A DNA stretch of 16,729 nucleotides from contig JAKDLE010000005.1 of assembly GCA_030453005.1 (NCBI GenBank), positions 1 to 16,729 of the forward strand. Direction: 5' to 3'. The DNA comes from Pseudonocardia sp. (GTDB taxonomy: Bacteria > Actinomycetota > Actinomycetes > Mycobacteriales > Pseudonocardiaceae). Shown one piece after another: positions 7,908-15,706 of the stretch (position 1 is its first letter; the number at the start of each line of letters is the position of its first letter). The position numbers were made by a program, and so were the translations under genes. The notes beneath the pieces are model-generated. The model worked only from the letters and a program-made list of their open reading frames with translations. It made no database searches and was not told the DNA's origin.

Positions 7908-7933
7908 GGGTTGCCCTCCTCGCGGCCGGGTAA
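7908..7933 (+). promoter_or_regulatory. SigB/SigF-like promoter candidate for the ThDP-enzyme operon
   Basis: GGGTTG (7908-7913) and GGGTAA (7928-7933) are separated by 14 bases, 40 bases before the ATG at 7974. This resembles the actinobacterial general-stress sigma factor consensus (GTTT, 14-16 bases, GGGTA). A second GGGTAA at 7883-7888 has no clear partner. No primary-sigma promoter was recognised in the 117-base divergent gap. Confidence 0.4.
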
Positions 7934-7973
7934 CGCCGAGGTGACCGCGACGCACTCATGTGGGGACGACACC

Positions 7974-9770
7974 ATGCCGCAGACCGCCGACTTCATCCTG
8001 TACCGGCTCCGCCAATGGGGCATCCACCGGATATTCGCCTACCCGGGCGACGGGATCAACAGCCTGCTCGGCGCGTTCGACCGGGCGAACGGCGACCCGG
8101 AGTTCATCCAGCCGCGCCACGAGGAGATGGGCGCGTTCATGGCCACCGCGCACGCCAAGTTCACCGGCGAGATCGGCTGCTGCATGGCGACCTCCGGCGG
8201 TGGCACGATCCACCTGCTCAACGGGCTCTACGACGCCAAGCTCGACCATCAGCCGGTGGTCGCCATCCTGGGCCAGCAGAAGCGGATCGCGCTGGGTGCC
8301 GGGTTCCAGCAGGAGATCGACCCGAACACGCTCTACAAGGACGTCGCCGAGTACGTCCAGACGATGATGCACCCGGCGCAGGCCCGCCAGCTCATCGACC
8401 GGGCGTGCAAGGTGGCACTGTCCAACCGGACCGTCGCGGCGATCATCGTGCCCGAGGACGTCGCGATGGCCGAGGCCGAGACCAGCCCGCCCAGGACGCA
8501 CGGCGCGGTGTACACCAGCGTCGGCTGGACCAAGCCGCGGGTGATCCCGCCGGAGACCGAGCTGCGCAAGGCCGCCCAGATCCTCAACGAGGGCAAGAAG
8601 GTGGCGATGCTGGTCGGGCAGGGCGCCGCGGAGGCCGCCGACGAGGTCGTGCAGGCCGCCGAGCTGCTCGGCGCCGGCATCGCGAAGACCTCGCTCGGGC
8701 GCGCCACCGTGCCCGACGACCTGCCGTACGTCACCGGCCCGATCGGGCTGCGCTCCACGTCGAGCCACCACATGATGATGAACGCCGACACCCTGTTCAT
8801 GATCGGCACCAGCTTCCCGTACATGGAGTGGATGCCGGAGGAGGGCCAGTGCAAGGGCGTCGAGATCGACATCGACGGCCGCCAGATCGGCATCCGGTAC
8901 CCGATGGACGCCCACCTGGTCGGCGACTCGAAAGAGACGCTCAAGGAGCTCATCCCGCTACTGCAGCGCAAGACCGACCGGTCCTGGCGCGACGAGATCG
9001 AGGGCCAGGTCGACGAGTGGTGGCAGATCCTGGACGACCGCGCGCACCAGCCGGCCGACCCGCTCAACCCCGAGCTGGTGGCGCACGAGCTGTCCAAGCG
9101 GCTCCCCGACGAGGCCATCATCACCACCGACGCCGGCTCGGTGGCCAACTGGTGGGCCCGGCACCTCAGGCTGCGCAAGGGGATGGCCGCGTCGCTGGCG
9201 GGCAACCTCGCCACGATGGGCCCCGGGACCCCGTACGCGATCAGCGCGAAGCTCGACTTCCCGGGCCGACCCGTCATCGCGATGGTCGGCGACGGCGTGT
9301 TCCAGATGAACGGCATGCTCGAGCTGATCACCTGCAAGCGCTACCTGGACCGGCTGAACGACGGACCGCTGATCTTCTGCGTGTTCAACAACCAGGACCT
9401 CAACCAAGTGACCTGGGAGCAGCGGGCGATGGCGGGCGAGCCGAAGTTCCCCGGCTCGCAGGAGATCCCCGACGTGCCCTACGCCGAGTTCGCGAAGCTG
9501 CTCGGTTTCACCGGCATCCGCTGCGACAGCCCCGACACCATCGGCGCGGCGTGGGACCAGGCGCTGGCCGCGAACGGCCCGGTGGTGCTCGAGGTCGTGG
9601 TCGACAAGGAGATCCCGCCGGTGCCGCCGCACATCAAGAGGGAGCAGGCGCAGAAGGTGGCCAAGGCGCTGCGCCAGGGCGACCCGGAGGCGTGGGGCAT
9701 CGTCACCAAGGGCGCGCGGCAGAAGATGCACGAGTTCACCGAGTCGATGAAGGCGCTGGCCAAGCGGTGA
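7974..9770 (+). CDS. Thiamine-diphosphate-dependent pyruvate oxidase-like enzyme
   Basis: This 598-residue ThDP enzyme has the three-domain layout of pyruvate oxidase/acetolactate synthase relatives. The N-terminal PYR domain contains FAYPGDGINSLLGAF, the cofactor-activating Glu in RHEEMGAF (E50) and HLLNGLYDAKLDHQPVVAI, the block typical of the PoxB/POX branch. A central nucleotide-binding-like domain spans about 195-330. The PP domain has the Mg-ThDP motif MVGDGVF (about 437-443) through FNNQDLNQVTWEQR (about 471). The likely reaction is oxidative decarboxylation of pyruvate to acetate and CO2 with electrons passed to FAD and quinone, as in E. coli PoxB; FAD binding is inferred, not visible. 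The ATG at 7974 has GGGGA seven bases upstream. Its TGA overlaps the GTG of the next gene. Another 2-keto-acid substrate cannot be excluded. Confidence 0.85.
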   Translation: MPQTADFILYRLRQWGIHRIFAYPGDGINSLLGAFDRANGDPEFIQPRHEEMGAFMATAHAKFTGEIGCCMATSGGGTIHLLNGLYDAKLDHQPVVAILGQQKRIALGAGFQQEIDPNTLYKDVAEYVQTMMHPAQARQLIDRACKVALSNRTVAAIIVPEDVAMAEAETSPPRTHGAVYTSVGWTKPRVIPPETELRKAAQILNEGKKVAMLVGQGAAEAADEVVQAAELLGAGIAKTSLGRATVPDDLPYVTGPIGLRSTSSHHMMMNADTLFMIGTSFPYMEWMPEEGQCKGVEIDIDGRQIGIRYPMDAHLVGDSKETLKELIPLLQRKTDRSWRDEIEGQVDEWWQILDDRAHQPADPLNPELVAHELSKRLPDEAIITTDAGSVANWWARHLRLRKGMAASLAGNLATMGPGTPYAISAKLDFPGRPVIAMVGDGVFQMNGMLELITCKRYLDRLNDGPLIFCVFNNQDLNQVTWEQRAMAGEPKFPGSQEIPDVPYAEFAKLLGFTGIRCDSPDTIGAAWDQALAANGPVVLEVVVDKEIPPVPPHIKREQAQKVAKALRQGDPEAWGIVTKGARQKMHEFTESMKALAKR

Positions 9771-12700
9771 CCGCCACGATTCCTGCGCACGGCGACACCC
9801 GGTTCCGCAGCGGGATGTCCGCCGTCGAGACGATCAACGTCAAGGGCCTGGAGGGCCACCTGCGCCGCCACGTCACCGGGGAGGTCCGGTTCGACCGCGG
9901 CTCGCTGGCCATGTACGCCAGCGACGCGTCGAACTTCCGGCAGGTGCCGATCGGCGTCGTGGTGCCGAAGACCCTCGACGACGTCGTCGAGACGGTGCGG
10001 GCGTGCCACCGCTACCGGGCGCCCGTGCTGTCCCGCGGCGGCGGCACCAGCCTGTCCGGCGAGACGGTGAACAACGCCGTCGTCATCGACTTCTCCAAGT
10101 ACCTGACGGAGATCGGGGACATCGACGTCGCCGAGCGCCGGGTCACCGCTCAGCCCGGGGTGATCAACGAGGAGCTCAACAAGGCCACCGGGAAACACGG
10201 GCTGGTGTTCGGGCCGGACCCGTCGACGCACTCGCGGTGCACGATCGGCGGCAACATCGGCAACAACTCCTGCGGCGTGCATTCGGTGCAGGCGCACTTC
10301 TACGGCCCCGGCCCGCGCACCTCGGACAACACGCACGCCCTGGAGATCGTCACCTACGACGGCGAGCGGTTCTGGGTGGGCAACGACGAGGAGGACCAGC
10401 TCACCGCGACCATCGCCGCGGGCGGGCGCAAGGGCGAGATCTACGCCAAGCTGCGCGACCTGCGCGACCGCTACGCCGACGACATCCGCGCCGGCTACCC
10501 GTCGGTGGACGTGCTGCCGCGGCGGGTGTCGGGCTACAACCTCGACGAGCTGCTGCCGGAGAAGGGCTTCAACGTGGCCCGCGCCGTCGTGGGCACCGAG
10601 GGCACCTGTGCGGTTGCGCTGAACGCGACGCTGCTGCTCACCCCGGGGCTCTACGAGCGCACCACCGTGCTCGTGCAGTACCCGGGAGTCGCGGAGGCGG
10701 CCACCCACGTCAGCGAGATCATGGCGTGGCGCCCGATCGGGCTGGAGGCGGTCGACGAGCTGCTCGTCCACGACCAGCAGCTCAAGGCGCTCAACATCGC
10801 AGGCATCCACGAGCTGCCCCGCCGCGACGACGGCGGAGCCTGGCTGATGGTGCAGTTCGGCGCGGACACCAAGGAGGAGTCGGTCGGGCGCGCCGAGGCG
10901 CTCGTCGCGTGGCTGCGCGACGAGAAGGGCTACGACGCCGACCGGATGGTCCTGTCCAAGAGCGTGCAGGAGGGCGGCGACTCCGAGGACCTGTGGGCGA
11001 TCCGGGAGGCCGGCCTCGGCTCCACCGCGTTCCCGCCGGACGGCGACGACCACTGGCCCGGCTGGGAGGACTCCGCCGTGCCGCCGGACCGCGTCGGCGA
11101 CTACGTGCGCGACCTGCAGCAGCTCTACGCCAAGCACGGCCTGCGCGGGGCGATGTACGGCCACCTCGGCGAGGGCTGCATCCACTCCCGGATCAGCTTC
11201 GACCTGCGCACGGCAGACGGCCTGCGCACCTACCGCGCGTTCCTGGAGGAGGCGGGCGACCTCATCGCCGCGTACGGCGGCACGATGTCCGGCGAGCACG
11301 GCGACGGCCAGCAGCGCGCCGAGCTGCTCGACAAGCAGTACGGGCCACGGCTGATGACCGCGATGCGCGAGTTCAAGGCGATCTGGGATCCGGACTGGAA
11401 GATGAACCCGGGCAAGGTCGTCGACGCCTACCGCTTCGACGAGAACCTCAAGCTGGGCGTCGACTACAACCCGGCCCTGGGGCGGGCGGGTAAGGACACC
11501 GTGCAGTTCGCCTACCCGCAGGACGACGGCGACTTCGCGCACGCCGCGCTGCGCTGCGTCGGGGTCGGCAAGTGCCGGGTGCCCGAGGCGCAGAGCACGA
11601 TGTGCCCCAGCTTCCAGGTCACCCGCGAGGAGAAGCACTCCACCCGGGGACGCTCGCGGCTGCTGTTCGAGATGCTCCGCGGCGAGGTGATCACCGACGG
11701 CTGGCAGTCGAAGGAGGTCGCCGACGGGCTCGAGCTGTGCCTGGCCTGCAAGGGCTGCACCAGCGACTGCCCGGTGGACGTGGACATGCCCACCTACAAG
11801 GCCGAGTTCCGCTACCACCACTACAAGTCGCTGCGTCGCTGGCGCGGGCGCTACGCCTACGCGTTCGGGTTCATCGACCAGGTGTCGCGGCTGGTGGCGC
11901 TCGCGCCCGGCCTGGTCAACACGGTCACGCAGACGCCGGGGCTCGCCCGGCTGGCCAAGCTCGCCGGTGGCATCGACCGGCGCCGAGAGCTGCCGGAGTT
12001 CGCGCCGCTCACGCTGCAGCAGTGGTTCGCCGAGCGGGGCGGTACCCGCAACCCGAACGGCCGCCGGGTCGTGCTGTTCCCGGACACGTTCAACAACCAC
12101 CTGCACACCGACGTCGGCGTCGCATGCGTGGAGGCGATCGAGGCGGCCGGGTGGCAGGTCGTGCTGCCGCAGGCGCACGTCTGCTGCGGGCGCCCGCTCT
12201 ACGACTACGGCTTCCTCGACGTCGCGCGGCGCTACCTGCACCGGGTGCTCGACGTGCTGCGCGAGGACATCCGCGCGGGCACCCCGGTGGTCGGGATGGA
12301 GCCGAGTTGCCTGGCGGTGTTCCGCGACGAGCTGACGAACATGCTCCCGCACGACGAGGACGCGGTGCGGCTGGCGCGCAATGCCTACCATTTCGGCGAG
12401 TTCTTCACCGCGTTCGACGTCGAGCCGCCGCGGCTCGACCGCGAGGCCCTGCTCTGGGGTCACTGTCACCAGCGCGCCACCGGCGGGGTCCAGCCCGAGC
12501 AGCAGGTGCTCGAGCGGATGGGCGTCGAGGTCGAGTCGCTCACCGGAGGCTGCTGCGGGCTGGCGGGCTCGTGGGGCTTCGAGGAGGGCAAGTACGACAT
12601 ATCGATGGACTGCGGCGAGCAGAAGCTGCTGCCGACGGTCCGGGAGGCCGCGCAGGACACGGTCGTGGTCGCGAACGGCTTCTCCTGCAAGACGCAGATC

Positions 12701-12934
12701 GAGGAGGCCGGCACGGGCCGCCGCGCGCTACACCTCGCGCAGGTGATGGCGATGGCGCGCGAGCACGGCCGCCGGGGCTACCGCGGCGGGCCGCCGGAGG
12801 AGCCGTACTACCTGAAGCGGCCGCAGGCCGGGCCACGGCGGCAGGCCGCCCGGGCACTCGCGGGTCTCGTCGCAGGCGGGCTGGGCGCGGCGGCGCTCGG
12901 CGGCGTCGCCGCCGCACTGGGGAGGAGGCGCTGA
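9767..12934 (+). CDS. FAD-binding and Fe-S/CCG-domain oxidoreductase (D-lactate dehydrogenase/glycolate oxidase type)
   Basis: This 1055-residue fusion has a PCMH-type FAD-binding domain (about 40-290; GGGTSLSGETVNN, PSTHSRCTIGGNIGNNSCG, GTEGTCAV) and an FAD-oxidase C-terminal domain (about 300-555; YGHLGEGCIH, SGEHGDGQQR, MNPGKVVD). A ferredoxin-type region follows (C597, C603, C613, and CLACKGCTSDCP with C658, C661, C664, C668), then two CCG domains (CCGRPLYDYG at about 806, GGCCGLAGSWG at about 928). It should oxidise a 2-hydroxyacid, most likely D-lactate or glycolate, and pass electrons to quinone. The protein ends in a hydrophobic Ala/Gly/Leu segment (about 1028-1052) followed by GRRR, a probable membrane anchor. 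The GTG at 9767 overlaps the preceding TGA (GTGA). An ATG at 9815 (MSAVETINVKG) is a credible alternative start giving 1039 residues. The substrate is not decidable from the sequence. Confidence 0.9.
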   Translation: MTATIPAHGDTRFRSGMSAVETINVKGLEGHLRRHVTGEVRFDRGSLAMYASDASNFRQVPIGVVVPKTLDDVVETVRACHRYRAPVLSRGGGTSLSGETVNNAVVIDFSKYLTEIGDIDVAERRVTAQPGVINEELNKATGKHGLVFGPDPSTHSRCTIGGNIGNNSCGVHSVQAHFYGPGPRTSDNTHALEIVTYDGERFWVGNDEEDQLTATIAAGGRKGEIYAKLRDLRDRYADDIRAGYPSVDVLPRRVSGYNLDELLPEKGFNVARAVVGTEGTCAVALNATLLLTPGLYERTTVLVQYPGVAEAATHVSEIMAWRPIGLEAVDELLVHDQQLKALNIAGIHELPRRDDGGAWLMVQFGADTKEESVGRAEALVAWLRDEKGYDADRMVLSKSVQEGGDSEDLWAIREAGLGSTAFPPDGDDHWPGWEDSAVPPDRVGDYVRDLQQLYAKHGLRGAMYGHLGEGCIHSRISFDLRTADGLRTYRAFLEEAGDLIAAYGGTMSGEHGDGQQRAELLDKQYGPRLMTAMREFKAIWDPDWKMNPGKVVDAYRFDENLKLGVDYNPALGRAGKDTVQFAYPQDDGDFAHAALRCVGVGKCRVPEAQSTMCPSFQVTREEKHSTRGRSRLLFEMLRGEVITDGWQSKEVADGLELCLACKGCTSDCPVDVDMPTYKAEFRYHHYKSLRRWRGRYAYAFGFIDQVSRLVALAPGLVNTVTQTPGLARLAKLAGGIDRRRELPEFAPLTLQQWFAERGGTRNPNGRRVVLFPDTFNNHLHTDVGVACVEAIEAAGWQVVLPQAHVCCGRPLYDYGFLDVARRYLHRVLDVLREDIRAGTPVVGMEPSCLAVFRDELTNMLPHDEDAVRLARNAYHFGEFFTAFDVEPPRLDREALLWGHCHQRATGGVQPEQQVLERMGVEVESLTGGCCGLAGSWGFEEGKYDISMDCGEQKLLPTVREAAQDTVVVANGFSCKTQIEEAGTGRRALHLAQVMAMAREHGRRGYRGGPPEEPYYLKRPQAGPRRQAARALAGLVAGGLGAAALGGVAAALGRRR

Positions 12935-13914
12935 TGATCGTCGTGATCACGGGTGGCACCGCGGGCGTGGGCCGCGCCACCGTGCGGGAGTTCGCGCGAT
13001 CCGGGTACGACGTGGCGATCCTCGCGCGCGGCGCCGCCGGGCTCGCGGGCGCCGCCGAGGACGTGCGGGGCGCCGGCCGGCGGGCGCTCACCGTGCCGAC
13101 CGACGTCGCCGACCACGAGGCCGTCGAGCGGGCCGCCGAGCGCGTCGAGGCGGAGCTCGGCGAGATCGACGTGTGGGTGAACGTCGCCTTCTCGGGGTCG
13201 CTCGCGTTCTTCTGGGACACCTCCCCCGAGGAGTACGAGCGGATGACACGGGTGACCTACCTCGGGCAGGTCAACGGCACGCGAGCGGCGCTGGCGCGGA
13301 TGCGGCCCCGGGACCGGGGCGTGGTCGTCAACGTCGGGTCGGCGATGGCGTTCCGGTCCATCCCGCTGCAGTCCCCGTACTGCGGGGCCAAGCACGCCGT
13401 CAAGGGGTTCACCGAGTCCGTCATCACCGAGCTGGCGCACGAGAGGAGCAACGTCAAGGTGTGCATGGTGCAGCTGCCGGGCCTGAACACCCCGCAGTTC
13501 ACCTGGAACCTCAACAAGATGCCCGAGCATCCGATGCCGGTGCCGCCGATCTTCCAACCGGAGCTGCCCGCGCGCGCCATCCGTTTCCTCGCCGAGCACC
13601 CGCGCCGCAACATGTGGGTGGGCCTGTCCACGGCGTACACGATCCTCGGTGAGCGGCTCGCGCCCAAGCTGCTCGATCTCTACCTCGGCAGGACCGGGGT
13701 GAAGTCGCAGCAGACGAGCCCGGACAAGCCCCGCTACGGGTCCAACGTCTTCGCCCCGTCCGACGACGAGGCGGACCGGGGCGCGCACGGGCCGTTCGAC
13801 GACCAGGCGTACGGTGCCGACCCGCAGCTGTGGATGTCGATGCACCGGCGGGCCATCCTCACCGGCCTGGCCGGCGTCGCCGCGCTCCTCGGCGTCCGGC
13901 TCGCGCGTCGGTGA
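12934..13914 (+). CDS. Short-chain dehydrogenase/reductase with C-terminal hydrophobic tail
   Basis: This 326-residue classical SDR has the cofactor loop TGGTAGVG at residues 6-13, NVAFSG in place of the usual NNAG, and a catalytic S136-Y149-K153 set (VGSAMAF, SPYCGAKHAVKG). Beyond the Rossmann core (about 1-250) it carries a long C-terminal extension. This contains a Pro/Asp-rich linker and ends in AILTGLAGVAALLGVRLARR, a short hydrophobic segment with a basic end, as in the preceding protein. The ATG at 12934 shares its A with the previous TGA and follows a strong GGAGGAGG site (12921-12928), so it is the third gene of a tight operon. The substrate is unknown. Reduction or oxidation of a carbonyl compound linked to the lactate/pyruvate module is only a guess. 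Confidence 0.88.
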   Translation: MIVVITGGTAGVGRATVREFARSGYDVAILARGAAGLAGAAEDVRGAGRRALTVPTDVADHEAVERAAERVEAELGEIDVWVNVAFSGSLAFFWDTSPEEYERMTRVTYLGQVNGTRAALARMRPRDRGVVVNVGSAMAFRSIPLQSPYCGAKHAVKGFTESVITELAHERSNVKVCMVQLPGLNTPQFTWNLNKMPEHPMPVPPIFQPELPARAIRFLAEHPRRNMWVGLSTAYTILGERLAPKLLDLYLGRTGVKSQQTSPDKPRYGSNVFAPSDDEADRGAHGPFDDQAYGADPQLWMSMHRRAILTGLAGVAALLGVRLARR

Positions 13915-14173
13915 GCCCGTTCGCGCCACCACCGGAGCCGGTGGACGACCTGTCGGTTTCGGCGGCGCCGGACGGCGAGCAGCCAGGCCACCGCCCACGC
14001 CGGGCGGTCGGCCCGGTGGCCGGTGCCCGCCCGGACCGTCCGGTCCGTGGCCGGCAGCAGCGCGGCGCCGTGCGCGCCGCGCAGCACCGGTCAGGGCGGT
14101 CCGCTGCCGCGAGCGGCCGCTCGCGGGTCAGCCGCACCACGCGAGCGCGAAGGGCTGACGGCCGCGACCCTGC
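13915..14173. other. Non-coding or decayed stretch, no gene supported
   Basis: The stretch between the SDR stop and the palindrome has open frames on both strands, but every reading is Arg/Pro/Ala-rich with no recognisable motif. A plus reading begins with a GTG overlapping the SDR stop (13911) and runs to 14267 without protein-like features. It may hold the eroded front part of the following pseudogene or another dead gene; neither can be shown. Confidence 0.4.
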
Positions 14174-14241
14174 CCTTGATGGCCGCAATCGGGACTTCCG
14201 CGCCACCTGCGTCGCGGATGTCCCGATCCCGACGATCAAGG
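14174..14241. repeat. 68-base imperfect palindrome (REP/MITE-like inverted repeat)
   Basis: Two 29-base arms, 14174-14202 and 14213-14241, are inverted copies matching at 24 of 29 positions around a 10-base spacer. Outer ends are CCTTGAT and ATCAAGG. The best-conserved inner block is ATCGGGAC, followed by one mismatch and TCCGCG. It lies 260 bases after the SDR stop and ends 34 bases before the YaaH-family pseudogene. There is no T-run and it is far from any stop, so a simple terminator is less likely than a repeat-family element or a large operator. No second copy was seen in this window. Confidence 0.6.
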
Positions 14242-14275
14242 CGCCGTCGCGGCGCCTGCCCAGCTGATCGCCTCG

Positions 14276-14749
14276 GTGCTGGCGTTCCTGTCCCGCGACG
14301 CGCCCGCCGCGACCGCGATGGGCGTGCTGGGTGCCACCTGGCTCACCGCGGGCGTCGTCCTGTTCACCGCCCCGCCGGGATCGCAGAGCCGGGCGTTGGG
14401 GTTGTTCCTGTTCCTCGCCGCCGCCGGCGTCCTGCTCTCGGCGGTCACCGCGTCGCTGGGCAAGCTGGTCGCCGGGCTGGTGCTGGCCACCGCCGCGCTG
14501 CGGCTCGCAGTCACCGGCGTGTAGGAGTACACCGGTGCGGGCGGGTAGCGGGACGCGGCCGGCTGGATCGGCGTGGTCCTGTGCGTGCCGGCGCTGTACG
14601 CCGCGCTCGCCGTCGACCTCGAGGACGTCCGGCACCGGCCCGTGCTGCCGATGCTGCGCCGCGCCCGGGGGAAGGCGGCGGTGACCGACGGGCTGATCGG
14701 CACCGGCGGCGACATCGAACGCGAGCCGGGCGTGCGCGAGCAACTGTAG
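14276..14749 (+). pseudogene. GPR1/FUN34/YaaH-family (acetate transporter-like) pseudogene with two in-frame TAG codons
   Basis: One plus frame encodes three or more hydrophobic helices of the YaaH type: LSRDAPAATAMGVLGATWL, then LGLFLFLAAAGVLLSAVTA and LVAGLVLATAALRLAVTGV. It meets TAG at 14522-14524, resumes with EYTGAGG, meets TAG at 14546-14548, and continues with RDAAGWIGVVLCVPALYAA, an LEDVRHRPVLPMLRR segment and the C-terminal EPGVREQL before a final TAG at 14747. By family pattern the two stops replace Tyr (in VYEYTG) and Trp (in GGWRDAAGW). The N-terminal first helix with its NPAPLG-like motif is missing; a palindrome lies where it should be. The gene is therefore both truncated and interrupted. 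A functional 82-residue product (14276-14524) is conceivable but unlikely. An intact family member follows 175 bases downstream. Confidence 0.72.
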
Positions 14750-14752
14750 CCC

Positions 14753-14785
14753 CGGCTCGTGCAGCCACACCCAGGGCTGGAGCCG
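14753..14785 (+). terminator. Hairpin directly after the YaaH-family pseudogene
   Basis: CGGCTC (14753-14758) pairs with GAGCCG (14780-14785), and inside it CAGCC (14762-14766) pairs with GGCTG (14775-14779). There is a three-base bulge on the left and an eight-base loop. It starts four bases after the pseudogene's last TAG. It has no T-run, as is common for actinobacterial terminators. Confidence 0.45.
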
Positions 14786-14816
14786 CCGCCGGGGGACCGG
14801 CCCGACGACCACCAGG

Positions 14817-14832
14817 TGTGAGTGACATCACG
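14817..14832. promoter_or_regulatory. CRP/FNR-type operator candidate before the acetate-transporter gene
   Basis: TGTGA (14817-14821), six bases (GTGACA) and TCACG (14828-14832) match the CRP half-site pattern TGTGA-N6-TCACA at nine of ten positions. The site lies 92 bases before the GTG start. CRP-family regulators control acetate metabolism in several bacteria, including mycobacteria, so the position fits, but one site alone can arise by chance. Confidence 0.42.
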
Positions 14833-14924
14833 CGGGGTGCCGCCGGCGGGTCGGTTTGGTGGGCACGGCGCCGGGCATCCGCCGCGTATCCGGACATGAC
14901 GAGCCGGCGAAGGATGAGGCAGTC

Positions 14925-15659
14925 GTGACACGCGCAGGTAGGCGGGCCGGGACGGCCCAGACCCAGCGGGAGTCGCCCGAGGGAACCGTCGTCCAACCCG
15001 CCGACGGCGTCGTCGCCGCGGACCCGAACAGCGGGGAGGCGTGGACCGAGCGCAGCCGGATCGTGCTGACGCCCGTCGCGGCGCCGTCGATCCTGGGCCT
15101 GTTCGGCTTCGCCGGCGCGACGTTCATGGTCGCCTCGCTGCTCGCCGGCTGGTGGGGCGGGGCCATGGCGCCCGGCCTGGCCGAGGCGACGATCGCCCCG
15201 TTCGCGCTGTTCTTCGGCGGGCTGGCGCAGTTCCTGGCCGGGATGTGGTCCTACCGGGCCCGCGACGGCTTGGCCACCGCGATGCACGGCACCTGGGGCT
15301 CGTTCTGGCTGGCCTACGGCCTGATCGTGCTGCTGACGGCCGGCGGCGTGTTGCCGCCGAGCGTGCTGGAGTCGACCGCGTTCGGCTACTGGTTCATCGT
15401 GCTGGCGGTGGTGACGATCTTCGGGGCGATCGCGTCGCTGTTCGAGAGCCTCGGGCTGTTCACGGTGCTGTCCCTGCTCGCCGCCGCCGGAGCCGCCGCG
15501 TTCTACGTCGCGGTCGCGTTTATGCTCGCCGAGACCAGCAAGGGCCGCACGATCCTGCCGCTGGGCAAGTACAAGGCCGACCAGAACATCCCGGGCCGCC
15601 AGGCCACCGAGGCGATCGGGTACCCGGCCGGGATGCCGGGGTCGAAGGTCGGCCAGTAA
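14925..15659 (+). CDS. GPR1/FUN34/YaaH-family transporter (probable acetate/succinate transporter)
   Basis: Members such as E. coli SatP move acetate and succinate with protons across the inner membrane. This 244-residue protein has a hydrophilic N-terminal tail (about 1-48), then six hydrophobic helices. Family segments include VAAPSILGLFGFAGATF at the start of helix 1 (in place of the usual NPAPLGLxGF), FFGGLAQFLAGMWSYRARDG, and HGTWGSFWLAYGL. A C-terminal polar tail runs from about residue 205. The GTG at 14925 is chosen because GGATGAGG lies five to six bases upstream (14912-14919); the frame is open to 14856, but that part is not family-like. It is expressed alone, with a CRP-like site upstream and a strong terminator downstream, and follows a broken paralogue. 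The transported acid is inferred from the family. Confidence 0.85.
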   Translation: MTRAGRRAGTAQTQRESPEGTVVQPADGVVAADPNSGEAWTERSRIVLTPVAAPSILGLFGFAGATFMVASLLAGWWGGAMAPGLAEATIAPFALFFGGLAQFLAGMWSYRARDGLATAMHGTWGSFWLAYGLIVLLTAGGVLPPSVLESTAFGYWFIVLAVVTIFGAIASLFESLGLFTVLSLLAAAGAAAFYVAVAFMLAETSKGRTILPLGKYKADQNIPGRQATEAIGYPAGMPGSKVGQ

Positions 15660-15706
15660 ACGACCGACGACCCGGGCCACGGTGACCTCCCGCAGGCCGC
15701 GCAACC

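Noticed and set aside
7958..9766. N-terminal extension of the FAD/Fe-S frame through the whole ThDP gene
   Set aside because: The extension is an out-of-frame, Arg/Pro-rich reading of the ThDP enzyme gene. Family sequence begins only after 9767.
9479..12469. Very long open frame on the minus strand
   Set aside because: It is antisense to the FAD/Fe-S gene. The peptide is Val/Arg/His/Ala-rich with no motif, as expected for the complementary strand of GC-rich coding DNA.
13911..14267. Plus frame starting with a GTG that overlaps the SDR stop, as if a fourth operon gene
   Set aside because: No ribosome binding site, no motif, Arg/Pro/Gly-rich composition, and it runs through the palindrome. 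Chance overlap is the simpler explanation.
14276..14749. TAG recoding (for example pyrrolysine or a suppressor tRNA) to rescue the YaaH gene
   Set aside because: No recoding signal or tRNA is visible, the gene also lacks its N-terminus, and its proper stop is TAG as well. Pseudogenisation explains all of this.
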